Assembly (NCBI RefSeq): GCF_014638275.1
Contig: NZ_BMFJ01000002.1
Span: 988,791 to 1,052,790 of the forward strand
Origin: Primorskyibacter flagellatus
Lineage (GTDB): Bacteria; Pseudomonadota; Alphaproteobacteria; Rhodobacterales; Rhodobacteraceae
Direction of reading: 5' to 3'
Length of the DNA stretch: 64,000 nucleotides
Position 1 is the first letter of the stretch; the number at the start of each line of letters is the position of its first letter. Below, in pieces: positions 8,908 to 15,616 of the stretch. A program made the position numbers and the translations under genes. The notes under the pieces are model-generated. The model searched no databases. It was not told the origin of the DNA and saw only the letters and a list, made by a program, of their open reading frames with translations.

Positions 8908-9300
8908 TTATCGTCTGAGGAGCCCGAGCAGTGACGAGGACATCTGCCGCGCCTGATCGAACATCTTGAGGTTGGCTTCGTAGCTGTGCTGCGCCTCGCG
9001 GGCGTCGGCGATCTCGATCAAAAGATCGACGTTGGACCCGGCGTAATTCCCCGCCGCATCTGCCAAGGGATGAGATGGGTCGTGGATCGTGGTGAGCGCG
9101 GACTGGTCAAGGCGCACGCGCCCGGTCCGCACCTCTCCGCCATCGGCGCCGAACCCTGCAACGGTTTCGAACGGAACGGACTTGCGCCGATAGCCCGGCG
9201 TGTCCGTATTGGCGATGTTTTCCGAAACGTGACGCAGCCGCTGCGCCTGGGCCCGCAGCCCGCTTGCCGAAATCGCCAGAGCCTTCCCGAAGTCCGACAT
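8908..9300 (-). CDS. flgC: Flagellar proximal rod protein FlgC
   Basis: 130 residues, normal for FlgC. The N-terminus contains the rod signature HVSENIANTDTPGYRRKSVP. The middle has NYAGSNVDLLIEIADAREAQ, matching the conserved FlgC core, and the C-terminal helix ends SYEANLKMFDQARQMSSSLL. It follows flgB by six bases in the leftward operon. Confidence 0.96.
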   Translation of the reverse strand: MSDFGKALAISASGLRAQAQRLRHVSENIANTDTPGYRRKSVPFETVAGFGADGGEVRTGRVRLDQSALTTIHDPSHPLADAAGNYAGSNVDLLIEIADAREAQHSYEANLKMFDQARQMSSSLLGLLRR

Positions 9301-9306
9301 CGCGAC

Positions 9307-9717
9307 CTACCTCCGCCCAAGAGAGGCGCGCAGGATCGACAGCCCGCTGCGGTAGACCGCAAGGGCGCGGTCATGCTGCTGCTGGACCTGAACCCCCTTC
9401 ATCATCTCTGACTCGAGCGAGACAGAGTTGCCGTTCGGGTTGTCCTCCCCCTCCGTGGCATCGCGGATCTGCAGGTCGAACCCGGACGCCTGCCCTCCGC
9501 CGTGTCCGGGCCGCGTTGTCCGAAGCCCGGAACCCGCCGTACGGTAACTCTCCGCAAAGGACGCGATGTCGCGCGTGCGGTAGCCCGGCGTGTCGGCATT
9601 TGCGATGTTTTCCGCGATCACCGCCTGCCGCAGACCCGCGTGGCGGGCCATGGCATGCGACATGCGGAACATGTCCAGAGATGAGAACATCGGGGCTTCT
9701 CCCTCGATCAGCTTCAA
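9307..9717 (-). CDS. flgB: Flagellar proximal rod protein FlgB
   Basis: Up to 136 residues from the ATG at 9717; an internal ATG at 9690 (MFSSLDMFRM) would also serve and gives 127. FlgB is a proximal rod subunit. The signature VIAENIANADTPGYRTRDIA is clear, and the protein ends with VYRSGLSILRASLGR. It is the first gene of the leftward rod operon. fliI starts divergently 58 bases away, so both promoters must lie in that short gap or inside the 5' ends. Confidence 0.94.
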   Translation of the reverse strand: MKLIEGEAPMFSSLDMFRMSHAMARHAGLRQAVIAENIANADTPGYRTRDIASFAESYRTAGSGLRTTRPGHGGGQASGFDLQIRDATEGEDNPNGNSVSLESEMMKGVQVQQQHDRALAVYRSGLSILRASLGRR

Positions 9718-9775
9718 TCAAGGCTTAACTCCGATTCCTTTAGAAACCGTTCCTGAGGGTCAGAGGAATCGCCTG

Positions 9776-11203
9776 ATGAAGCAGAATGCCTTCGCCGGTC
9801 TGCGGGCCGAACTTGGATCGCTGGCGCCCGTGCGGTGCATCGGGCGTGTCGCGACGGTGGAATCCGCGGTCATTGGCGTCACGGGCCTGGGCGGGGCCGC
9901 GCGCATGGGCGATCTGGTGCGCATTCTCCGCGCTGGCGGACCGGCCCTCGGGGGCGAGGTCATCCTGATCTCCGGTGAACTCGTGTCGATTCTGCCCGAC
10001 GAGTCGACCGAGGGTATCGCACGCGGCGACCGGGTCACGCTCATGGGACCCGCCGGATTGGACCCCTGCGACAGCTGGATCGGGCGGGTGATCGACCCCT
10101 TCGGCCTTCCGCTGGACGGTCGTCCGCTGGCCCGTGGCGACCGGACCCTGCCGCTGCGACGCTCGCCCCCCGATCCCGGCGGACGCGGCCGCATGGGTGC
10201 GCGGCTGGAGACCGGGATGACCGTTTTCAACACCATGCTGCCGGTTGTCGAAGGTCAGCGCATCGGGCTTTTCGCGGGCTCCGGCGTCGGAAAGTCCAGC
10301 CTTCTCGCCCACTTCGCCGCGCAGATGTCCGCGGATGTCGTGGTGATCGCACTGGTCGGCGAACGGGGGCGGGAACTGCGCGACTTCGTTTCGGACGCTT
10401 TGGGACCGGAGGGTATGGCGCGCAGCGTGGTGGTCGCGGCGACCTCCGACCGCTCTGCCCTGGTGAGGCGGCGCTGCGCCTGGGCGGCGATGACCGTGGC
10501 GGAGCATTTTCGCGATCAGGGGCGGCGCGTGCTTTTCCTCGCCGACAGCATCACCCGTTTTGCCGACGCGCATCGGGAAGTCGCCGTCGCCGCGGGCGAA
10601 CAGCCTGCGCTGCGCGGCTACCCAGCCTCCACCAGCCATGTCGTCATGCAGCTTTGCGAACGCGCCGGGCCGGGGCCGGAGGGGGGCGGCACGATCACGG
10701 CGATCTTCACCGTGCTGGTCGCCGGGTCCGACATGGAGGAGCCGGTGGCCGACATCCTGCGCGGCGTTCTTGACGGGCACGTCGTACTGGACCGGGCGAT
10801 TGCGGAACGCGGTCGCTATCCGGCCATCGATCTCTTGCGGTCGGTGTCTCGCAGCCTGCCCGGCGCGGCGGATGTATCTGAAAACGAAACGATTTCCGCG
10901 GCGCGCAGGTTGCTGGGCGCCTATGACCGGAACGAGGTCATGATCCGGGCCGGGCTGTATTCCGAAGGGAGCGATCCGGAGCTCGACAGGGCCATACGCG
11001 CCTATCCCGACCTCGACGCCTTCCTGTCGGAGAGGGAGGCGGGAGACATCGAGAACTCTTTCAATCGCCTGCGGCTTATCCTCCAGCGTGCAGGACCTGC
11101 CGGGCGTCAGGCGGCCCCGAAACCGCGCGCCCCGGAACCCGCAGGCGCGTCCCCCCGGACCAGGTCAGGGGGTGCCGTTGCGCTCAGACCGCCAGGGCGG
11201 TGA
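9776..11203 (+). CDS. fliI: Flagellar export ATPase FliI
   Basis: 475 residues from the ATG at 9776, which has an AGAGGA ribosome site about 8 bases upstream; longer frames reaching 9590 run through flgB and are rejected. FliI is the hexameric ATPase that prepares substrates for the flagellar export gate. Walker A is GLFAGSGVGKSSLL. Walker B is in RRVLFLADSITRFADAHREV, the F1-beta-like signature of export ATPases. GYPASTSHVVMQLCERAG and GTITAIFTVLVAGSDMEEP are also conserved. It is transcribed alone, divergent from flgB. Confidence 0.96.
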   Translation: MKQNAFAGLRAELGSLAPVRCIGRVATVESAVIGVTGLGGAARMGDLVRILRAGGPALGGEVILISGELVSILPDESTEGIARGDRVTLMGPAGLDPCDSWIGRVIDPFGLPLDGRPLARGDRTLPLRRSPPDPGGRGRMGARLETGMTVFNTMLPVVEGQRIGLFAGSGVGKSSLLAHFAAQMSADVVVIALVGERGRELRDFVSDALGPEGMARSVVVAATSDRSALVRRRCAWAAMTVAEHFRDQGRRVLFLADSITRFADAHREVAVAAGEQPALRGYPASTSHVVMQLCERAGPGPEGGGTITAIFTVLVAGSDMEEPVADILRGVLDGHVVLDRAIAERGRYPAIDLLRSVSRSLPGAADVSENETISAARRLLGAYDRNEVMIRAGLYSEGSDPELDRAIRAYPDLDAFLSEREAGDIENSFNRLRLILQRAGPAGRQAAPKPRAPEPAGASPRTRSGGAVALRPPGR

Positions 11204-11439
11204 CGGTAAGTTGTGACGTGTCGTATGTAATAGCGTGGATGGCGCGTTTGGCGACAACCGGCACGGGTCGCGCGAAATCCGTTGCATGCAGGCGGAGGTC
11301 CCTGTTTGTGGCGGTTTGGCACCGGCGCGATCATGACTGACTATCGCCGGGCGGGCACATACCGCGCCGATGCCCTGTGGAAAGGCTTATGCCTGTTTTT
11401 GGAGGCGGTTACCGCAACGCGCCGGGTCCCGCTTCCAGC

Positions 11440-12270
11440 TCAGCCACGCCGCAGGGGAGACCGCGACTTGGCAAACTGGGCAGCGCTTTCCAGCATGGAT
11501 ACGGCCCCGCTGGCGGAATTCGCCGCACGAAACTCCTCGACCTGGTTGCGAAGGAGGAACCTTTGCACCAGCTTCTCCACCATTTCCGGGTCAGAGAACT
11601 GGGCGATATCGTCGCTTCCCATCTGCCGGGTGGCGCGTTCCATGAACAGGTCAACCTGGCGGTCGAGGTCGAGCTGAGAAAAACTCTCCGGCATCCCGAG
11701 CGCTCCTTCCATCACCGACCGGAGCGGCGGATTCCCCATGATCCGCAACCATTTGGTCCGATTGGAGGAACCGCTTTCCGCCAGCTCAGGCAGGCTCCGC
11801 TCCGCATTCATCGCGAGCCGCAGGGAATCGTCCTGTTCGCCAACCGCAACCTCGAATTGCTGGCGACGGAATTTGTCGGTGATCTTCTGCCCGAAGTCCG
11901 AAATCTTGGACCTCGGCGTGTCGAAGTCGCCAAAACCGAAAGCCTGAGCGAGGTCCTTGTATCGGCTGTCGGTCAGCTTGTTGGCAAGCGCGTCCTCATC
12001 CAGGGAGCCCTCCTCCAGAACCCGCTTTATGAAATAGCTATTGTTGATGTCGTCCTGCAGCCCGAAGGCACCCAGGGCCACGCGCAGCAGCCTGCGGTCT
12101 TTGACCAGGTCCTCCGCCGTATCGATCGAACCGATCATGGCCTCGAAATAGTCGGTATCGCGCGAAATTTCGGGGCTCGCCGCAAACACCGTGGACTGGG
12201 TATCCAGCGTCCGGTTCAACAATGTCCAGGCGGCAAGCCCGGAGCCCGCGATCACCGGCTGGAACGTCAT
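11440..12270 (-). CDS. DUF1217 protein of the flagellar locus
   Basis: 276 residues, soluble, with the sequence style of DUF1217 proteins found in alphaproteobacterial flagellar clusters. The pattern is repeated short helical blocks such as LLRVALGAFGLQDDINNSYF, LEEGSLDEDALANKLTDSRY and YKDLAQAFGFGDF, where a DPRY/FGF-type repeat recurs. Function is not established. The start codon overlaps the flbT stop (ATGA), so it is co-translated with flbT and flaF downstream of flagellin. It converges on fliI; the 236 bases between them hold no gene that I can see. Confidence 0.8.
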   Translation of the reverse strand: MTFQPVIAGSGLAAWTLLNRTLDTQSTVFAASPEISRDTDYFEAMIGSIDTAEDLVKDRRLLRVALGAFGLQDDINNSYFIKRVLEEGSLDEDALANKLTDSRYKDLAQAFGFGDFDTPRSKISDFGQKITDKFRRQQFEVAVGEQDDSLRLAMNAERSLPELAESGSSNRTKWLRIMGNPPLRSVMEGALGMPESFSQLDLDRQVDLFMERATRQMGSDDIAQFSDPEMVEKLVQRFLLRNQVEEFRAANSASGAVSMLESAAQFAKSRSPLRRG

Positions 12271-12674
12271 GACATCCTCGCCTGCAGCAGCCGGTCCTCA
12301 CGCGGCAGAAGGCTGCGCAGGGCCTTCAGGCATTGGTAGTGGCGTTGTCCCAGTACCGCTTCTGTCGCCTCCGTCAGCAGGCGGCGGCTGTCCGGGTCGG
12401 TAAGAATCTGGCTCAGTTCCTCGATCCGGCGTAGCAGGCGCGGCTCGGTCTCGTCTGCCTCTGCATCGCCGGTCAGTACCAACTGGGCGAGGTAGCACAC
12501 GCGCCGCACCGGCGTGGTCGCATCGTTCGGATGAATGGCGTCGCGCAAACGCAGGATATTGGCGTTCGGTGTCATGATCGACAAACGCGACCTGCGATCC
12601 CCGTTTTCGATCACCGCCCCGTTGACGAGGACCCGCTCCTTGGGACCGAGTTTAAGGACAAGCCCGCCCATCAC
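12267..12674 (-). CDS. flbT: Flagellin mRNA regulator FlbT
   Basis: 135 residues. FlbT in Caulobacter binds the 5' leader of flagellin mRNA and controls its translation and stability in response to hook completion. The N-terminus GLVLKLGPKERVLVNGAVIE and the block ILRLRDAIHPNDATTPVRRV are typical of the family. It overlaps flaF upstream and the DUF1217 gene downstream by four bases each. The flagellin gene lies about 450 bases upstream, so an RNA target in the flagellin leader (14,674 onward) is expected but not shown. Confidence 0.93.
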   Translation of the reverse strand: MMGGLVLKLGPKERVLVNGAVIENGDRRSRLSIMTPNANILRLRDAIHPNDATTPVRRVCYLAQLVLTGDAEADETEPRLLRRIEELSQILTDPDSRRLLTEATEAVLGQRHYQCLKALRSLLPREDRLLQARMS

Positions 12675-13045
12675 GAGCCCCCGCCGGTTCTGAGCCCTCG
12701 CATCACGGCCGAATTGATTTCGACCAGTGGCGCGACATTGGCTTCACGGCGCAGGACCTTGCTGCTGTGGGCATGCGTGAATTCGGCCAGATAGAAGATG
12801 CGTGCGCGCAATTCCTCGGGCAGGGCGTTGTCGCTGTCGGCGACGTCGCCCGCAAGAATTGTCCACATCTGGCGATTGTCATGGATGGCGCGGCAGAGGT
12901 CCGAAAAACCACCCCGGCCTTTGCGGGCCGCGTTGATCAGTTGTCGCGTGATCCGGACGAGAATGTCGTATTCTGCACCACGCGCAGTACGGGTCGGCGC
13001 GGTCGTCTGGCCGTAGGTGCGTTGTGCCAGGGAAAAGGCGGTCAC
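12671..13045 (-). CDS. flaF: Flagellin regulator FlaF
   Basis: 124 residues. FlaF acts opposite to FlbT in alphaproteobacteria, supporting flagellin synthesis or secretion. Recognisable blocks are RTARGAEYDILVRITRQLIN, DNRQMWTILAGDVADSDNAL and LRARIFYLAEFTHAHSSKVL. It is the first gene after flagellin and overlaps flbT by four bases. A GC-rich stem-loop in the gap separates it from the flagellin gene. Confidence 0.94.
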   Translation of the reverse strand: MTAFSLAQRTYGQTTAPTRTARGAEYDILVRITRQLINAARKGRGGFSDLCRAIHDNRQMWTILAGDVADSDNALPEELRARIFYLAEFTHAHSSKVLRREANVAPLVEINSAVMRGLRTGGGS

Positions 13046-13085
13046 GGTTCGTCCTTCCGGTTAGGAAAATCGTTCGGGTCAGGCG

Positions 13086-13110
13086 ACCGGGCCGCACTGG
13101 GCGGCCCGGT
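13086..13110 (-). terminator. GC-rich stem-loop after the flagellin gene
   Basis: A perfect 10-bp stem ACCGGGCCGC / GCGGCCCGGT with a 5-base loop, just past the flagellin stop codon. It lacks a long U-tract, so it may attenuate or protect the 3' end of flagellin mRNA rather than terminate fully. This fits much higher filament than flaF/flbT expression. Confidence 0.55.
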
Positions 13111-13122
13111 GCCCTTGCCGGA

Positions 13123-14673
13123 TCAGCCGAAGAGAGACAGCAGGGACTGCGGCGCCTGGTTGGCAATCGACATGGCCTGAATCGACAGCTGCTGCTGGAC
13201 CTGAAGCGCCTGAAGCCGGGCCGAGACCTCCTCCATATTGGCGTCCACAAGTGAGCCAATGCCGGATTTCAGGCTGTCCGTCAGTTTCCCGATAAATTCA
13301 GCCTGGGTTTCGATCCGCCCCTGTACGGAGCCGAAGGCCGCGGCGGCATCGATCGACCCGTCGATATAGGTCTCGATATTCTGCAGTGCCGCCGTCGCCC
13401 CGTCGTCGGTGGTGACGTCAATCTTGTCCAGACCAGACAGGCCGCCTGTTGCGACACCGCCTGCATCCCCGTCAACGGCCAGCGACACGTCGGCGCCATC
13501 GTTGTCGATCTGCAGAACATACTGGCTGTTTGCGTCGTCGTAGGTGACCTTGGTCGTGATGCCCGAAAGGCTGGCGCCGTCGATGACGGTCTTCAGACCC
13601 TTGGCCACATCTTCGAAGGATTCACCTTTGCCGGCGACATAGTCGTAGTTGCTGCCGTCGACCGTGACACGATAGCCGTCACCCTCCGACACGCCCGCCG
13701 TTGCGGAGAAGGCGATTTCGGATGCCCGTGCCGCGATGGTTTCGCCGGTGAAGCCTGCGCCTGCCGCGGTTGCAGTTCCGCCGTTCACCGCCGCGGTGAC
13801 GTTCACGTCGGAGGTCGTCAGGTTCACTTCCACGTCGTCGAACTTGGAGGTGGAGGTGATGGTGATCGTGTCGGTCGCAACCTCGGCAGTAATATCCTCG
13901 ATCCCCGCGGCGCTGAGCGCGGCAGTGATGCCGGCAGCCACACTGTCGGCGGTGTTGCCGGCGGCTTCGGAAGTGAAGGTAACCGTCTGGCCCGCCACCT
14001 GCAGGTTGTAGGTGTTGGACGCACCGGCCGTGACGGCGGCCAGCTGGATTGTCATCGTGTTGCCGCTGCTGGAGAATTCCGTCCCGGCCACACCGGCGAG
14101 GCTGTTGGAGCCGAGCGTCGCGGCAATGTTGCCGGAGAGGTCCGCCCCGGTACCCATGACGCCTGCATCGAAAGTGAGATCCTGGCGCCGCACGACGATG
14201 TCCGACGACGAAACGGTCCCGTCATTCGCCCGGTCGAGGGAGGACAGCACGTTGACGTCATCCGTGCCCGACAACAGGTTGAGCCCGTTGAACTGCGCGG
14301 CGCCGACAACCGACTTGATCTGGTCGGTCAGCGCGGTGATGTCGGCCTGCAGCTTGTTCCGGTCCACGTTGCTTTCGTTGGCCGAGATGATCTTGCCCTT
14401 CATGTCCTTCAGAAGGTCGGTCACCGTTTCCGCGGCATTTGCCGCAACGGCCACCGTGGATTCACCAAGCGACAGGCTTTCCGAGATCGCCTTGAACCCC
14501 TTCACATCGGATTCCATCACCTTGGAGATGGCCCAGACGGCGGAGTTGTCGCGCGCGCTGGCGACACGCTTGCCGGTGGAAATCTGGCTTTGGGTTTCGG
14601 TCATCGCCTTGTTGACCGACTTGAGCGTCTGGAGCGCCACCATGGCGCTGTTGTTTGTCAGAATGCTGGACAT
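13123..14673 (-). CDS. Flagellin
   Basis: 516 residues from the ATG at 14673, chosen because MSSILTNNSAMVALQTLKSV is the canonical flagellin start and AAAAAGGA precedes it at ribosome-site distance; the frame opens further up to 14817 without good sense. Conserved D0/D1 ends are present at the N-terminus (STGKRVASARDNSAVWAISK) and C-terminus (LQALQVQQQLSIQAMSIANQ, then APQSLLSLFG). The middle, roughly residues 175-440, is Ala/Thr/Asp-rich and hypervariable. It makes the protein longer than many roseobacter flagellins. It is the filament subunit, secreted through the FlhA/FlhB/FliR gate. Confidence 0.97.
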   Translation of the reverse strand: MSSILTNNSAMVALQTLKSVNKAMTETQSQISTGKRVASARDNSAVWAISKVMESDVKGFKAISESLSLGESTVAVAANAAETVTDLLKDMKGKIISANESNVDRNKLQADITALTDQIKSVVGAAQFNGLNLLSGTDDVNVLSSLDRANDGTVSSSDIVVRRQDLTFDAGVMGTGADLSGNIAATLGSNSLAGVAGTEFSSSGNTMTIQLAAVTAGASNTYNLQVAGQTVTFTSEAAGNTADSVAAGITAALSAAGIEDITAEVATDTITITSTSKFDDVEVNLTTSDVNVTAAVNGGTATAAGAGFTGETIAARASEIAFSATAGVSEGDGYRVTVDGSNYDYVAGKGESFEDVAKGLKTVIDGASLSGITTKVTYDDANSQYVLQIDNDGADVSLAVDGDAGGVATGGLSGLDKIDVTTDDGATAALQNIETYIDGSIDAAAAFGSVQGRIETQAEFIGKLTDSLKSGIGSLVDANMEEVSARLQALQVQQQLSIQAMSIANQAPQSLLSLFG

Positions 14674-14883
14674 GCGTTTTTCCTTTTTGACTGGCGCTTC
14701 ACGCCCGTTGCACATCCCGCCCCGGATTTCGGGACGGTACAGTCTGTCGTTCTGACTCTTGCTGACGCCGGGCTTATTCCCGTCGCCGCGCCACCCGATC
14801 GGATGCCTGCCCACCATCGCGCAGAGAAGCTAACGGATCCCTAAGTCGCTCGCGCCAGCTGCCGCGATTTTTAGACAATCCCG

Positions 14884-15240
14884 TCAGGCGCGTTTTTCCA
14901 TCCGGCTGTCGGAGACAGTCGGCACCGACAGCTTGTGTCCGAATTCATCGTAAGTTTCCAAAGACTTGCGAATTCGGCGCAGGTTCGCGAACCGGGTCGC
15001 CACATTGCGGATGCCGCGCAGGGTGCTATCCAGAAGCGCCTGGTTGCGCAGGGCCTTGCCGTGCAGATCGGCAAGTTTTTCAGCCCAGTCATCTGCCACG
15101 ACGCGGTCGATGAGATCCTTCTTTTTCCGCAGCAACTCGCCGAGTTCCTGCAGGTCGCCGGACAACAGCATCGCCCTTTCCCGACTCAGCAGTCGGTCGA
15201 GCTGTTCCAGACAGTCGTTTCCATCGGTCTCATCGGTCAT
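14884..15240 (-). CDS. FlgN-like flagellar chaperone, putative
   Basis: 118 residues, nearly all helical and charged (LEQLDRLLSRERAMLLSGDL; LGELLRKKKDLIDRVVADDW). The pattern of an N-terminal leucine-rich helix with an RE..LL..GDL..L step resembles FlgN-type chaperones for hook-associated proteins. Eye inspection cannot prove it. Its start lies inside the last codons of the upstream rod-binding gene (11 bases overlap), so the two are co-translated. The 210 bases between this gene and flagellin presumably carry the flagellin promoter; I could not identify a convincing sigma-factor motif there. Confidence 0.65.
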   Translation of the reverse strand: MTDETDGNDCLEQLDRLLSRERAMLLSGDLQELGELLRKKKDLIDRVVADDWAEKLADLHGKALRNQALLDSTLRGIRNVATRFANLRRIRKSLETYDEFGHKLSVPTVSDSRMEKRA

Positions 15241-15520
15241 CCCTACGCTCCTTCAGGCTGTTGAAAATGGTCTCGGCAAGTCCAATACCGCCGGTGGCCG
15301 CCAGACGGCGGGCCTGTTCTTCGACGAGAAATGAGGTGAACTGGTCTTCACCCGTGCCGCCGCCGAAGGCGCCGCCACGCCCGTTCAGCCCGGCACTGCG
15401 CAGCATTTCCGCAAGGAAACTTGCTTCAAGCTCTGTCGCGGCCTCGCGCAGCGCAGCGATTTCGCGTGTTCGATGTCCATGGGCGGGAACGACGGTTTCG
15501 GGCTGCATCATTGCCTCCAA
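15230..15520 (-). CDS. FlgJ-type rod-binding protein
   Basis: 96 residues. It corresponds to the N-terminal rod-binding domain of FlgJ without the muramidase domain. The segments LREAATELEASFLAEMLRSA and EDQFTSFLVEEQARRLAATG, then GIGLAETIF, are the rod-binding consensus. Single-domain FlgJ is normal in alphaproteobacteria, where a separate transglycosylase (here the gene at the left edge of the window) supplies wall cleavage. It is divergent from fliK with about 96 bases between them. Confidence 0.88.
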   Translation of the reverse strand: MEAMMQPETVVPAHGHRTREIAALREAATELEASFLAEMLRSAGLNGRGGAFGGGTGEDQFTSFLVEEQARRLAATGGIGLAETIFNSLKERRDDR

Positions 15521-15616
15521 TTCTCAGCGGTTCCCTCGATTTTGACGCCAATCGGTAAAGGACCAGTAACCGAATCCGTGGATATTCGCCGTCGCAGAAG
15601 AATTTCTGAGGCTGAC

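Noticed and set aside
6811..8934. A 707-residue plus-strand frame opposite flgA, flgG, flgF, fliQ and fliE
   Set aside because: It is a by-product of GC-rich third positions. The minus-strand genes are all clear flagellar proteins, and the translated product is Arg/Gly/His-rich without any domain.
14674..14883. Sigma-28 or sigma-54 promoter of the flagellin gene
   Set aside because: No sequence close enough to either consensus was found with correct spacing on the minus strand.
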